Below are positions 10,194 to 20,338 of a stretch of DNA of 64,000 nt, piece after piece. The stretch lies in NCBI GenBank assembly GCA_902526165.1, contig CABZKA010000007.1:1-64000 (forward strand). The letters are read 5' to 3'. This DNA is from an uncultured Bacteroidota bacterium (lineage in GTDB: Bacteria; Bacteroidota; Bacteroidia; Flavobacteriales; Flavobacteriaceae). Positions within the stretch are counted from its first letter, which is position 1, and every line of letters begins with the position of its first letter. The notes below the pieces were generated by a model that was given only the letters and a program-made list of their open reading frames with translations, did no database searches and was not told the origin of the DNA. A program made the translations under genes and the position numbers.

Positions 10194-10418
10194 ATGTATA
10201 GGGTTTTGGTTTTTCCTTTAATCAAACTAATTAGGTTTTACCAAATACTAATTTCACCATATTTGGGCTCTAATTGTAAGTTCTCACCAACCTGCTCAAA
10301 CTATGCAATAGAAGCCCTAAAAAAATATGGGCCAATTAAAGGGTCTTTTTTAAGTATCATTAGAATTTTAAAGTGTAATCCTTGGAACAAAAGCTGTGGC
10401 TGCGATCCTGTTCCTTAA
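10194..10418 (+). CDS. yidD: Membrane protein insertion efficiency factor YidD
   Basis: A 74-residue protein with the YidD pattern: an amphipathic start ([17 protein letters not shown]), then [19 protein letters not shown] and a Cys-rich end [14 protein letters not shown]. YidD acts at the inner membrane and aids insertion by YidC, by an unclear mechanism. It starts directly after the cysS stop and is followed by lgt, another envelope-maturation gene. Confidence 0.93.
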   Translation: MYRVLVFPLIKLIRFYQILISPYLGSNCKFSPTCSNYAIEALKKYGPIKGSFLSIIRILKCNPWNKSCGCDPVP

Positions 10419-10435
10419 TAAGCTATATTTGAGAT

Positions 10436-11263
10436 ATGGACGAGTTAATTTTTAAGCACGATCTAAGTGAATCAATAATTAGCGTTGGACCAATAACAAT
10501 ATATTGGTATAGTTTAATGTTTTTACTTGCTTTTTTCTTTGGTTACAAACTAATGGAAAAAATATACATTAAAGAAAAGAAAGATCTAAAGCTTCTTGAC
10601 CCATTCCTTGTACATATGGTTCTTGGAACTCTAATTGGTGCTAGACTTGGTGAAGTTTTTTTTTACAATTGGAGCTATTTTCAAAATAATCTATTAGAGA
10701 TATTTTTACCCGTAAAGATTGATGAAAATGGTTGGAATTTTGTTGGTTATAGAGGATTATCAAGTCATGGTGCAACAATAGGAATTATTTTATCTATAGT
10801 TATATATAAAATAAAATATAAATATGAGTCTGTATTATGGATTTTTGATAGGTTGGTAATTGCTGTTGCTTTAGGTGGGATGCTAGTCAGAATTGGTAAT
10901 TTTTTCAACTCTGAAATTGTGGGTAATTATACAGGTTCTAATTTTGGTGTTACTTTTCTAAACAGATCTGAAAATTTACCTAGACATCCTGCACAACTTT
11001 ATGAATCCTTTGGATATTTGATTCTCTTTATTATTCTTTATGCTCTTTACCAGAAAACAAAACTAGTTGAAAAAAAAGGATTCTTTTTTGGTTTTTTTCT
11101 GATATTTTTATTTGGAGTTAGGTTTATCGTTGAATACGTAAAAGAAAGTCAAGGTGGTCTTGAAAACTACTTGGGTATACTATCCACTGGCCAATGGTTA
11201 AGCATTCCATTTATGATTATTGGCCTAACCCTATTAATAAGAAGTAATTTTAATAAAATTTGA
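10436..11263 (+). CDS. lgt: Prolipoprotein diacylglyceryl transferase
   Basis: Lgt moves diacylglycerol from phosphatidylglycerol to the lipobox Cys of prolipoproteins in the inner membrane. The 275-residue protein has about seven membrane segments and the conserved YRGLSSHGATIG, VRIGNFFNSEIVG and RHPAQLYES segments. The window itself encodes lipoproteins that would be its substrates (5368, 21294, 58563). Its TGA overlaps the TTG start of the next gene in a TTGA arrangement. Confidence 0.95.
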   Translation: MDELIFKHDLSESIISVGPITIYWYSLMFLLAFFFGYKLMEKIYIKEKKDLKLLDPFLVHMVLGTLIGARLGEVFFYNWSYFQNNLLEIFLPVKIDENGWNFVGYRGLSSHGATIGIILSIVIYKIKYKYESVLWIFDRLVIAVALGGMLVRIGNFFNSEIVGNYTGSNFGVTFLNRSENLPRHPAQLYESFGYLILFIILYALYQKTKLVEKKGFFFGFFLIFLFGVRFIVEYVKESQGGLENYLGILSTGQWLSIPFMIIGLTLLIRSNFNKI

Positions 11264-11499
11264 AAAAAAATAATTTATCTAAAGGTTTTAATCGTCTAAT
11301 CAGTTGTCTCTTTTTGATGTTTTTGGGTCCAACAGTAGTTTTTTCTGCTTTTAAAAATAAGGATCATGAATTTTACTATTTTGTTTTAATTTTAGGTACG
11401 GTTTTTTGCTTAATGGCAGTATATTTACTCTATACAGGAATAATGAAAATTGTCAAAAGCTTAATTGAAGATGAAAGTAATAATTTAAAGAATGATTAA
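11260..11499 (+). CDS. DUF6095-type two-helix membrane protein
   Basis: A 79-residue protein with a basic start and two membrane helices (about residues 12-30 and 40-63), ending in a short acidic tail. The arrangement between lgt and thrS matches the DUF6095 proteins of flavobacteria. The start is TTG overlapping the lgt TGA (TTGA); the end overlaps thrS by eight bases, so translation of all three is probably coupled. Function unknown. Confidence 0.7.
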   Translation: MKKNNLSKGFNRLISCLFLMFLGPTVVFSAFKNKDHEFYYFVLILGTVFCLMAVYLLYTGIMKIVKSLIEDESNNLKND

Positions 11500-13438
11500 A
11501 GTAGGATTCCCAGATGGTAAAAAAATAAAGTATGATGATGGAATAACACCATATGAAATTGCTGAAAAAATTAGCCCAGCACTTGCTAGAGAAATTTTAA
11601 GCGCAGAGTACAATGGTAAAACCATTGAATTAAAAACACAACTTTTTAAGGATGGTAAAATAAAGTTTTTTAAATGGGAAGATCGTGAGGGAAAAATGGC
11701 GTTTTGGCACTCAACTGCCCACCTGCTAGCCCAAGTGATTCTTAACTTATATCCAGAATCAAAACTGACTATAGGTCCTGCAATTGAAAATGGTTTTTAT
11801 TATGATGTAGATTTTCAAAACACAACGTTCTCAGAAAATGATTTTTCAAAGATAGAAACTAAGATGATTGAAGAAGCAAGGAAAGATCATTCCTTCAAGA
11901 TGAGACAAGTCTCAAATACAGAAGCTTTAGAGTACTTCAAAGAGCATCAAAATAAATATAAGCTTGAATTAATTCAAGGTATTGATGGTGAAAAAATAAC
12001 TTTTTGTGATCATGCTGACTTCACTGATTTGTGTAAAGGTGGTCACATTCCCTCAACAAAATTTATCAAAAGCGTAAAATTATTAAATATTGCAGGTGCA
12101 TATTGGAGAGGTGATGAAAACAATAAACAGTTGACAAGAATTTACGGGATTAGCTTTCCAAAAGAAAAATTACTTAAAGAATATATTGAATTGATCGAAG
12201 AGGCAAAGAAAAGAGATCACAGAGTTTTAGGTAAACAATTGGGCTTATTTACTTTTTCAGAAAATGTAGGGTCAGGTCTTCCACTATGGCTTCCTGAGGG
12301 AACTGAACTTAGATCAAGACTAGAAGATTTTTTAAAAACCGCACAAAAAAAAGCTGGATATGATATGGTTATTACACCACACATAGGTAATAAAAAACTT
12401 TATGAGCAATCCGGACACTATGATAAATATGGTGAAAGTACATTTTCACCAATAAAAACACCTAAAGAAGATGAAGAGTTTTTACTTAAACCTATGAACT
12501 GTCCTCATCATTGTGAAATATTTAATTCAAGAAAATGGAGTTATAGAGATTTACCTGTAAGGTATGCAGAATTTGGTACAGTTTACCGTTATGAACAAAG
12601 TGGTGAATTGCATGGACTTACAAGAGTAAGAGGATTTACACAAGATGATGCTCATATTTTCTGTACTCAAGACCAACTTTTAGATGAATTTGCAAAAGTG
12701 ATTGACCTTGTTTTATATGTATTTAAGTCCCTCGGATTTAAGGATTTTACAGCTCAAATATCTTTAAGAGATAACAAGAATATGGATAAATATATTGGTT
12801 CTGATAAGGTTTGGAATCTTGCTGAAAATGCAATTCTTGAGGCTACTAAATCAAAGAATCTCAGTTTTAAGACGGAGTACGGTGAAGCAGCATTTTATGG
12901 TCCAAAACTTGATTTTATGGTTAAAGATGCGCTGAACAGAGAATGGCAATTGGGGACAATTCAAGTTGATTACAATTTACCAGAGAGATTTGATCTTAAT
13001 TTTAAGAATAAAAAGAATCAAGATGAAAGACCAGTTATGATTCACAGAGCACCTTTTGGCAGTTTGGAAAGATTTATAGCTATTTTAATAGAACACACTG
13101 CTGGTGCGTTTCCACTTTGGTTAGCAACAAATCAAATTTTATTAATAGCAGTTGGTGAAAAACACCAAAATTACACTAAAAAAGTTTTGAATTTATTAGA
13201 AAAAGACGAAATTCGCGCATCTGTTGATTTTAGGAATGAAACTGTAGGGAAAAAAATTTTAGAGGCAGAAAAGAAAAAAACTCACATTATGGGTATAATT
13301 GGAGATAAAGAAATTGAAAACTCTGAAGTTACAATCAGGCTTAGAGGTGGTAATATTGTTGGTGGTATTAAGCTAGATAAACTTTCAGATTACATTTCAA
13401 GCATAGTGAACGAATCACGAGAAACTAACCTAAACTAA
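11492..13438 (+). CDS. thrS: Threonyl-tRNA synthetase
   Basis: A 648-residue class II synthetase. Order: TGS domain (residues 1-60), editing domain with HSTAHLLAQ and the CKGGHIPST pattern (about 70-220), catalytic core with zinc ligand Cys in [10 protein letters not shown], motif 2 [13 protein letters not shown] and motif 3 [11 protein letters not shown], then the anticodon-binding domain. It overlaps the preceding gene by eight bases, and its stop TAA shares its last base with the proposed non-standard start of infC. thrS-infC-rpmI-rplT is a common bacterial order. Confidence 0.97.
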   Translation: MIKVGFPDGKKIKYDDGITPYEIAEKISPALAREILSAEYNGKTIELKTQLFKDGKIKFFKWEDREGKMAFWHSTAHLLAQVILNLYPESKLTIGPAIENGFYYDVDFQNTTFSENDFSKIETKMIEEARKDHSFKMRQVSNTEALEYFKEHQNKYKLELIQGIDGEKITFCDHADFTDLCKGGHIPSTKFIKSVKLLNIAGAYWRGDENNKQLTRIYGISFPKEKLLKEYIELIEEAKKRDHRVLGKQLGLFTFSENVGSGLPLWLPEGTELRSRLEDFLKTAQKKAGYDMVITPHIGNKKLYEQSGHYDKYGESTFSPIKTPKEDEEFLLKPMNCPHHCEIFNSRKWSYRDLPVRYAEFGTVYRYEQSGELHGLTRVRGFTQDDAHIFCTQDQLLDEFAKVIDLVLYVFKSLGFKDFTAQISLRDNKNMDKYIGSDKVWNLAENAILEATKSKNLSFKTEYGEAAFYGPKLDFMVKDALNREWQLGTIQVDYNLPERFDLNFKNKKNQDERPVMIHRAPFGSLERFIAILIEHTAGAFPLWLATNQILLIAVGEKHQNYTKKVLNLLEKDEIRASVDFRNETVGKKILEAEKKKTHIMGIIGDKEIENSEVTIRLRGGNIVGGIKLDKLSDYISSIVNESRETNLN

Positions 13439-14004
13439 TAGCCATAGCACTAAGAAGAAAAAGAGGGAGAAGACCCGGAAGAATAATAAAAAAAAATCCT
13501 CACAAAATTAATGGTGAGATTACATCCCAAGAGGTTAGATTGGTTGGAGACAATGTTGACATCGGGATATACCCTATTACTGAAGCCTTATTGATAGCCA
13601 AAAAACTAGAAACTGACCTGGTTGAGATTTCTCCTAAGGCAGTTCCTCCAGTCTGTAAAGCCTTAGATTATAAAAAGTTTTTATATGATCAAAAAAAGAG
13701 GGAAAAGTATCTAAAAGCAAAGACTCAAAAGGTTGTTGTTAAAGAAATAAGGTTTGGTCCACAAACAGACATTCATGATTATGAATTTAAGAAAAAACAT
13801 GCGATTAAATTTCTTGAAGATGGGGCAAAGCTTAAGGCATTTGTTTTTTTTAAGGGTAGATCAATAATCTTCAAAGAACAAGGCCAGATTTTATTACTAA
13901 AATTAGCTCAAGAGTTAGAGGAGTATGGAAAAGTTGAACAATTACCTGTGCTTGAAGGAAAAAAAATGATTATGTTTGTGAGCCCAAAAAAAGTAAAAAA
14001 ATAG
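13438..14004 (+). CDS. infC: Translation initiation factor IF-3 with non-standard start codon
   Basis: IF-3 keeps the 30S subunit free and rejects wrong start codons. The family N-terminus is encoded upstream of any standard start: the in-frame stretch 13438-13539 gives [29 protein letters not shown] and contains no ATG, GTG, TTG or CTG before the TTG at 13540. The most likely starts are ATA at 13438 (the final A of the thrS stop) or ATA at 13444; the product is then about 188 residues. E. coli infC uses AUU, which lets IF-3 repress its own translation, and the same logic is inferred here. The remainder ([22 protein letters not shown], then the C-terminal domain) is ordinary. Confidence 0.88.
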   Translation: MAIALRRKRGRRPGRIIKKNPHKINGEITSQEVRLVGDNVDIGIYPITEALLIAKKLETDLVEISPKAVPPVCKALDYKKFLYDQKKREKYLKAKTQKVVVKEIRFGPQTDIHDYEFKKKHAIKFLEDGAKLKAFVFFKGRSIIFKEQGQILLLKLAQELEEYGKVEQLPVLEGKKMIMFVSPKKVKK

Positions 14005-14007
14005 TCA

Positions 14008-14205
14008 ATGAGTAAAATGAAAACTAAATCTAGTGCTAAAAAGAGGTTCAAAATAACAGGAACTGGCAAGATTAAAAGGAAACATGCTTTCAAAAATCAT
14101 ATTTTAACAAAGAAATCTAAAAGGAGAAAATTAAAGCTTACTCACGATGGTTTAGTTAGTGATAGTGATTTGAACAGTATAAGAAAGCAACTCAGGCTTA
14201 AATAA
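14008..14205 (+). CDS. rpmI: 50S ribosomal protein L35
   Basis: A 65-residue basic protein with [21 protein letters not shown] near the start, the L35 signature. ATG codons at 14008 and 14017 are both possible; the first matches the usual [14 protein letters not shown] form. It follows infC by three bases. Confidence 0.96.
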   Translation: MSKMKTKSSAKKRFKITGTGKIKRKHAFKNHILTKKSKRRKLKLTHDGLVSDSDLNSIRKQLRLK

Positions 14206-14268
14206 TAAATAGTTTAACCAAACCAAAGGTATAAGTTTTATCAACACACCTTAGTTAAAAAATAAATT

Positions 14269-14613
14269 ATGGCAAGATCGGTTAACTCAGTAGCATCTAG
14301 AAAAAAAAGAAAAAAAGTTCTCAAAGAAGCTAAAGGTTACTTTGGAAGAAGAAAAAATGTATATACAGTTGCAAAAAATGCTGTAGATAAGGGCTTAACA
14401 TATGCATACAGAGATAGAAGAAATAAAAAAAGAAGTTTCAGAGCACTTTGGATTTTGAGAATTAATGCAGCTGCTAGACAAAATGGACTATCTTACTCTG
14501 AATTAATGCACAAACTAAAGGAAAGTAAAATAGATCTTAACAGAAAAATTCTTGCGGATATGGCAATGAACGACTTTGGAAATTTTTCCAAATTAGTTAA
14601 CAGTTTAAAATAA
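14269..14613 (+). CDS. rplT: 50S ribosomal protein L20
   Basis: A 114-residue basic protein beginning [20 protein letters not shown] with the [17 protein letters not shown] segment of L20, which binds 23S rRNA and is needed early in 50S assembly. In other bacteria L20 represses the infC-rpmI-rplT operon by binding its own mRNA; the 63-base gap before this gene holds a small nested hairpin (14226-14252) that could be such a site, but this is not shown. The last nine bases overlap dnaB on the other strand. Confidence 0.97.
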   Translation: MARSVNSVASRKKRKKVLKEAKGYFGRRKNVYTVAKNAVDKGLTYAYRDRRNKKRSFRALWILRINAAARQNGLSYSELMHKLKESKIDLNRKILADMAMNDFGNFSKLVNSLK

Positions 14614-16122
14614 ATCATCATCCTCATCCGACCTATAAGAACCACTCTCGAAAGCTTGGTCAGGATTTACTTTTTTATCCTTATTAATTTTAGATTGGTA
14701 CTCAAAAGGATTTTCAAAAGCTGATAAATTTTCAAATTTTCCTAGTGAGTTAATAAATTTAAGTTTAATAGAACTAAGACCACCATTTCTGTGTTTAGCA
14801 ACAATAAATTCTGCTTGGCCAAGCGCTGGTGATCTTTCCTCATCATCCCACTCATCAATTTTATAATATTCAGGACGATATAGGAATGAAACAATATCTG
14901 CGTCCTGTTCAATGGCACCTGATTCTCTTAAATCAGATAAGATAGGTCTTTTTGTACCACCCCTTAATTCAACAGCACGGGATAATTGTGAGAGAGCAAT
15001 AATAGGAATGTCAAGTTCTTTAGCTAAAGCCTTTAAATTTCTAGAAATTGTAGAAATTTCTTGCTCTCTATTTCCAGATTTCTGACTGGATCCTAAAGTC
15101 ATAAGTTGAAGGTAATCCACTACAATAAGTTTAATACCAAACTGAGAGGACAACCTTCTTGCTTTTGCTCTCAATTCAAAAATTGATAAAGATGGAGTGT
15201 CATCTATATATAATGGAGCGTTCTCAAGATTTGTGACTTTTACATTTAATAATTCCCACTCGAACTTTTCTAATTTACCAGTTCTTAGTTTTTCTGAATT
15301 AAGCCCAGTTTCAGATGATATTAATCGCGTTATTAATTGAATTGCGGACATTTCTAAAGAAAAAAAAGCTACAGGCGTGTTGTTTTCAACTGAAATATTT
15401 CTTGCCATTGATAATGTAAATGCAGTTTTACCCATACCTGGTCTAGCTGCGACAATTATTAAATCACTTGGCTGCCAACCAGATGTCAATCTATCAATTT
15501 CTCCAAAGCCAGAAGCTATACCACTTAAGCCTTCTTTTTTAGAAATTTCCTCAATTTTTTTCTTTGCCGCTAAGACTAAGTCCTCTGCAGATTGAGTATT
15601 TTTTTTCAAATTTCTTTGCGAAATATCATAAATTCTAGATTCAGCTTTATCTAATAAATCGAACACATCAGATGTTTCATCATATGAATCCTCAATAATT
15701 TCGTTTGAAATAGAAATAAGCTTTCTTTGAATAAATTTTTGTAAAATAATTCTAGAATGAAATTCTATATGGGCTGATGATGATACTTTTTGTGATAATT
15801 CAATTAAATAGTAGTCCCCCCCTACTGTGTTTAAATTTCCATCTTTTTTTAATTGGAAAGAAACAGTTTTTATATCGATAGGCTCTTGTTTTTCAAATAG
15901 ACTGATAATAGAATTAAAAATTAATTGGTGGCTTTCTTTATAGAAGGCCTCTGGTTGCAATATATCAATAACCTCATCTACACCTTTTTTATCAATCATC
16001 ATAGCACCCAAAACAACTTCTTCTAGGTCTACTGCCTGTGGAGGTAGCTTACCTTTCTGTAAAGAAAAAACCGAAGCCTTTTCACTATATTGATCGACAT
16101 TAATATTGGAAACTCTCTTCAC
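14605..16122 (-). CDS. dnaB: Replicative DNA helicase DnaB
   Basis: DnaB is the hexameric helicase at the replication fork. The 505-residue protein has the N-terminal DnaB domain ([16 protein letters not shown], about residues 27-125), a linker, and a RecA-like core with Walker [14 protein letters not shown], the IVVDYLQLM segment and the [15 protein letters not shown] end motif. No intein is present. The tail after about residue 470 is acidic and variable. The start is GTG at 16122. The cognate loader may be the DciA-like protein encoded at 28654. Confidence 0.96.
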   Translation of the reverse strand: MKRVSNINVDQYSEKASVFSLQKGKLPPQAVDLEEVVLGAMMIDKKGVDEVIDILQPEAFYKESHQLIFNSIISLFEKQEPIDIKTVSFQLKKDGNLNTVGGDYYLIELSQKVSSSAHIEFHSRIILQKFIQRKLISISNEIIEDSYDETSDVFDLLDKAESRIYDISQRNLKKNTQSAEDLVLAAKKKIEEISKKEGLSGIASGFGEIDRLTSGWQPSDLIIVAARPGMGKTAFTLSMARNISVENNTPVAFFSLEMSAIQLITRLISSETGLNSEKLRTGKLEKFEWELLNVKVTNLENAPLYIDDTPSLSIFELRAKARRLSSQFGIKLIVVDYLQLMTLGSSQKSGNREQEISTISRNLKALAKELDIPIIALSQLSRAVELRGGTKRPILSDLRESGAIEQDADIVSFLYRPEYYKIDEWDDEERSPALGQAEFIVAKHRNGGLSSIKLKFINSLGKFENLSAFENPFEYQSKINKDKKVNPDQAFESGSYRSDEDDDLF

Positions 16123-16224
16123 TTCGCTAACATAGAGAAATTAAAAATGAAATATGAAAATTTAAACTAAAACAAACAAACAATGTTTGTTGATAATTAT
16201 TGGTAAATTGTTAACAACAGAAAA

Positions 16225-17178
16225 TTATTCACTGTACACACCCATTTGAGTAAACCTTGACATTCTATTTTTTAATAATGATGAAATACTTTGTTTCTTT
16301 AAATCTCTATATGTGCTGATTATTTCTTTTTTTAAAGAAATATATATTTTTTCGGGATTTTGATGTGCACCACCAATTGGTTCTTTTACAATTTTATCAA
16401 TTAACTTATTTTTTTTCATATCATTGGGAGTTAACTTTAAAGCTTCAGCAGCCTGCTCTTTATGATCCCAACTTCTCCACAAAATAGATGAACAAGATTC
16501 TGGTGAAATAACAGAATACCAAGTATTTTCTAACATCATTATTTTATCACCAACTCCAATTCCTAAAGCACCGCCAGAGGCACCTTCACCAATTACAACA
16601 ACAATGATTTGAGTCTTTATTTTAAACATCTCGTACAAGTTTCTAGCTATTGCCTCAGCTTGTCCTTTTTCTTCAGCTTCAATACCAGGGTAAGCACCTG
16701 GTGTGTCAATAAGTGTTACTATAGGTAATGAAAATTTTTCAGCTAACTTCATCAATCTCATTGCTTTACGATAACCCTCCGGATTAGCCATTCCAAAGTT
16801 TCTATACTGTCTACTTTTAATATTATTTCCTTTTTGTTGACCAATGAACATAAAGGTTTGATTATCTAATTTTCCGAGCCCCCCAACCATTGCTTTATCA
16901 TCAGCAATATTTCTATCTCCATGTAATTCTAAAAAATTATTATTAGTCATATTAGCCAAATAATCAAGTGTATACGGTCTTGATGGATGTCTAGATAACT
17001 GAACTCTTTGCCATGGTGTCAAAGACCGGTAAATTTCTTTTTTTTTTGTTACTAGTTTTGATTTTATTTCTTTCAAAGTATCTTTTATATCAATGTTGCC
17101 CTCTGACCCTAATTTTTTACAATTTTCCAGCTGCTCATTCAACTCTTTTAAAGGTAATTCAAAATCAAGATATTCCAT
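16225..17178 (-). CDS. accA: Acetyl-CoA carboxylase carboxyltransferase subunit alpha
   Basis: AccA with AccD moves the carboxyl group from carboxybiotin to acetyl-CoA to make malonyl-CoA. The 317-residue sequence has the typical N-terminal helix pair, [19 protein letters not shown], the GPGAYPGI-like [13 protein letters not shown] and [15 protein letters not shown], which shapes the oxyanion hole. accD is not in this window. The 102 bases between this gene and dnaB hold an imperfect terminator-like inverted repeat (16175-16191). Confidence 0.96.
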   Translation of the reverse strand: MEYLDFELPLKELNEQLENCKKLGSEGNIDIKDTLKEIKSKLVTKKKEIYRSLTPWQRVQLSRHPSRPYTLDYLANMTNNNFLELHGDRNIADDKAMVGGLGKLDNQTFMFIGQQKGNNIKSRQYRNFGMANPEGYRKAMRLMKLAEKFSLPIVTLIDTPGAYPGIEAEEKGQAEAIARNLYEMFKIKTQIIVVVIGEGASGGALGIGVGDKIMMLENTWYSVISPESCSSILWRSWDHKEQAAEALKLTPNDMKKNKLIDKIVKEPIGGAHQNPEKIYISLKKEIISTYRDLKKQSISSLLKNRMSRFTQMGVYSE

Positions 17179-17203
17179 TGGGATAAATATACATTAACAA
17201 ACT

Positions 17204-18280
17204 TTATTTTAATGATAATTTAACAATATATGCAGTAACAAATGCAAAAATTAAATTTGGTAACCATGCACCAAGATGTGGGTTTAAATTTGATTCAGTA
17301 ACTAATACGGAAAAGAACTTATCAAAAAAGACAAAAATAAAAGCAAGTGTAATTCCAAGTGCTAAATTTAAACCAATACCACCCCTTTTTTTAAAGGATG
17401 ATACTGCTACGGCCAATACTGTTAATATTATCACAGAAATAGGAATTGTAATCCTTTTATTTTTTTCTAATATGTGACTATTTAGTAATGGAGAGCCACT
17501 TTTTTTCTCACTTTCAATAAATCTATTTAATTCAAAAAAATTTAATGTTTTAGCTTGATAATTAACAATCTCAAAGTCTGACATAGTTATGTTCATAATC
17601 GTATCAAAAATTCTTTTACTTTCGATTTTTTCCGATTTATCTTTGAAAGTTCTTTTGAAGTAATCTGTTAGTCTAAATAGACTGTCTTTTTCAATCCATC
17701 TGATATTTCTAGCAAGAATTTTTTCTTGTAACTCGTTGCCATTAAACTTTTCAATGGAAAAATTATAAGCCTGGTTTCTGGTTTTATTGTATGAACTTAC
17801 ATAAAGGTATTCGTTATGAGATATTTGTTTGTAAACAGCCTGAAGAGCATTGTTTTTATTTTTTTTACTTAGATACTTGTTTTGAAAAATTGTAAAACTT
17901 TTATTTTTTTCTGGTATAATAAACATCCCTGAAAAAACTGAGATAAGTGCAATAAAAATAGCTGTGACAATAAAGGGTTGTAAATATCGTTTAAAAGATA
18001 CTCCAGAACTTAAAATTGCTATTACCTCGGAGTTAGATGATAATTTAGAAGTAAACCAAATTACAGCCAAAAAAACAAAAATTGGGAATAAAAAATACCC
18101 ATAATACCAGATGAAATCTAAGTAGTAATTGAAAACTTCATAAAAACCCAAATCGTGCTCTTTGAACTTATCAATTTTCTCTGATACATCAACTAAAATC
18201 CCTATTGGAATAAAGAGAAGAAACATAAATATAAATGACAAAACAAATTGCTTAATTATATATTTATCAAGTATCTTCAT
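17204..18280 (-). CDS. LptF/LptG-family permease (YjgP/YjgQ)
   Basis: A 358-residue inner-membrane protein with three N-terminal membrane segments (about residues 10-120), a periplasmic domain (about 130-270) and three C-terminal segments, the layout of LptF and LptG, which with the LptB ATPase pull lipopolysaccharide from the inner membrane. The start MKILDKYIIKQF is the family signature. Which of the two partners it is cannot be decided here. Its ATG shares one base with the tgt stop (TAATG), indicating translational coupling. Confidence 0.88.
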   Translation of the reverse strand: MKILDKYIIKQFVLSFIFMFLLFIPIGILVDVSEKIDKFKEHDLGFYEVFNYYLDFIWYYGYFLFPIFVFLAVIWFTSKLSSNSEVIAILSSGVSFKRYLQPFIVTAIFIALISVFSGMFIIPEKNKSFTIFQNKYLSKKNKNNALQAVYKQISHNEYLYVSSYNKTRNQAYNFSIEKFNGNELQEKILARNIRWIEKDSLFRLTDYFKRTFKDKSEKIESKRIFDTIMNITMSDFEIVNYQAKTLNFFELNRFIESEKKSGSPLLNSHILEKNKRITIPISVIILTVLAVAVSSFKKRGGIGLNLALGITLAFIFVFFDKFFSVLVTESNLNPHLGAWLPNLIFAFVTAYIVKLSLK

Positions 18281-19410
18281 TATAACTTATTGTCTAGTTT
18301 TTTAACCATTGATTTTTTCCAGCTTTCAAAATTACCATCTAAAATTTTCTCTTTTGTTTTTTTAATAATCCAACTATAGAAGCCTAAGTTATGAATTGTT
18401 GCAATTTGTTTTCCTAAATTTTCATTAATTGAAAAAAGATGTCTTAAATATGCTTTTGAATATTTAGTATCTACAAAGGTTGATCCATTGGGATCTATTG
18501 GTGAAAAATCTTTTTTCCATTTTTCATTTTTAATATTAATTTTGCCTCGGGATGTAAAAAGCATCCCGTTTCTTGCGTTCCTTGTAGGTATTACACAATC
18601 AAACATATCCACGCCTAAGCATATATTTTCTAAAATATTAGTTGGTGTCCCAACACCCATCAAATATCTTGGTTTATTTTCAGGAAGAATATCACAAACT
18701 ATTTCACACATTTCATACATTAAATCATGAGGCTCACCAACTGAAAGTCCTCCAATTGCATTTCCAGGCAAATCCATTGATGAAATGAATTCAGCAGACT
18801 CAGTTCTTAAATCTCCGTAAATGCTTCCCTGAACAATAGGAAATAAAAACTGTTCTCTAGATCTATTCTTTTCTATATTCTCAAATTCGCTAATACATCT
18901 TTTTAGCCATTTGTGTGTAAGATTCATTGATTTTCTGGCATAATCTTTTGTACAGGGATATGGCGTACATTCATCAAAAGCCATAATTATATCAGCCCCA
19001 ATATTTTTTTGAATCTGGATTGCTCTCTCCGGACTAAAAAAATGATAAGATCCATCTATATGTGACTTAAATTTGACTCCATCCTCCTTAATTTTTCTAT
19101 TATTAGAAAGTGAATATACTTGGTAACCACCACTATCAGTTAAAACTAGTTTGTCCCATGACATAAAATCGTGAATTCCACCGGAATTTTTTATTATTTG
19201 ATCACCTGGTCGTAAATAAAGGTGATATGTATTTGCCAATATTATTTCAGCATTGGATGACTCAACCAAATCTTTAGTATGTAAACCTTTTATAGCAGCT
19301 GAGGTAGCGACAGGCATAAAAATTGGAGTCTCAAATTTTCTGCCATTAAGTGTGATTTCACCAACTCTTGCTCTGGTTTTTATATCTTTTTTTATAATTT
19401 TGAAATGCAC
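18280..19410 (-). CDS. tgt: tRNA-guanine(34) transglycosylase, zinc ligands apparently missing
   Basis: Tgt swaps guanine 34 for preQ1 in tRNAs with GUN anticodons on the way to queuosine. The 376-residue protein has the family landmarks: ETPIFMPVATSAAIKG, LTDSGGYQVYSL with the catalytic-base Asp, GGLSVGEP and DCVIPTRNARNG with the nucleophile Asp. The bacterial zinc motif CxCxxC followed by His is not visible: the aligned stretch (about residues 307-318) reads PNGSTFVDTKYS without Cys, while the His of IATIHN (about 340) is kept. The same appears to hold in other Bacteroidota as I remember them. The start is GTG. The LptF/G gene is coupled downstream. Confidence 0.93.
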   Translation of the reverse strand: MHFKIIKKDIKTRARVGEITLNGRKFETPIFMPVATSAAIKGLHTKDLVESSNAEIILANTYHLYLRPGDQIIKNSGGIHDFMSWDKLVLTDSGGYQVYSLSNNRKIKEDGVKFKSHIDGSYHFFSPERAIQIQKNIGADIIMAFDECTPYPCTKDYARKSMNLTHKWLKRCISEFENIEKNRSREQFLFPIVQGSIYGDLRTESAEFISSMDLPGNAIGGLSVGEPHDLMYEMCEIVCDILPENKPRYLMGVGTPTNILENICLGVDMFDCVIPTRNARNGMLFTSRGKINIKNEKWKKDFSPIDPNGSTFVDTKYSKAYLRHLFSINENLGKQIATIHNLGFYSWIIKKTKEKILDGNFESWKKSMVKKLDNKL

Positions 19411-19501
19411 TTTTCAAATATATTAATATATAATATCACAAAAGTTAATAAGTTTGATTAAGATTTACATTTATTAAAATATAAATCAATAATTTCATTT
19501 C

Positions 19502-20338
19502 ATGACTATTATCCAAAAGTTAGTTTTTCAAGTAAGAAGGGATATTGTAAGAATGGTTCATGCCAATAATTCTGGACACCCTGGGGGATCACTTGGATGT
19601 ACAGAGTTTTTTGTTGTTTTATTTTTTGATATTATGAAAAGAAATAAAGAGTTCAATATGAATGGTTATGATGAGGACCTTTTTTTCTTATCAAATGGTC
19701 ATATTTCACCTGTATTTTACAGTGTATTAGCAAGAGCCGGGTACTTTCCCATAAAAGAATTATCAACTTTTAGAAAAATAAACTCGAGGCTTCAGGGTCA
19801 CCCGACAACGCACGAAGGGCTTCCGGGTGTAAGAATTGCCAGTGGTTCTCTTGGACAAGGCCTTTCTGTTGCTATTGGTGCTGCTCTTTCGAAGAAATTG
19901 AATAGAGATAAAAATATAGTATACAGCTTACATGGTGATGGAGAATTGCAAGAGGGACAAAATTGGGAAGCCATAATGTATGCAGCTGCAAACAAAGTTG
20001 ATAATTTGATTTGTACTATAGACAACAATAATAAACAAATTGATGGCGACTTGAAAGACGTTTTAGACTTAGGTAATATTGAATCAAAATTTCAAAGTTT
20101 TGGTTGGTTTACAATTAATTTGGATGATGGAAATAATTTAGATAACGTAAGAAAAGCTATACTAACAGCAAAAGAAAATTGTTTTAATGGCAAACCAGTT
20201 GTTATAATTATGAAAACTATCATGGGTAATGGAGTGGATTATATGATGGGAACCCACAAGTGGCATGGGGTTGCTCCTAATGACGAGGAACTGGAGATTG
20301 CTTTGAATCAAAATCCAGAAACTCTAAATGATTATTAA
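19502..20338 (+). CDS. Transketolase, N-terminal (TPP-binding) subunit
   Basis: The first half of a split transketolase, 278 residues, carrying the thiamine-diphosphate domain: SGHPGGSLGCTEFFVVL, the FLSNGHISPVFYS segment, and the GDGELQEGQNWEA...IDNNNKQ metal/TPP-binding motif (about residues 150-180). Transketolase moves two-carbon units in the pentose phosphate pathway. The second subunit begins right after the stop. Bacteroidota often have both a split and a full-length enzyme. Confidence 0.94.
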   Translation: MTIIQKLVFQVRRDIVRMVHANNSGHPGGSLGCTEFFVVLFFDIMKRNKEFNMNGYDEDLFFLSNGHISPVFYSVLARAGYFPIKELSTFRKINSRLQGHPTTHEGLPGVRIASGSLGQGLSVAIGAALSKKLNRDKNIVYSLHGDGELQEGQNWEAIMYAAANKVDNLICTIDNNNKQIDGDLKDVLDLGNIESKFQSFGWFTINLDDGNNLDNVRKAILTAKENCFNGKPVVIIMKTIMGNGVDYMMGTHKWHGVAPNDEELEIALNQNPETLNDY

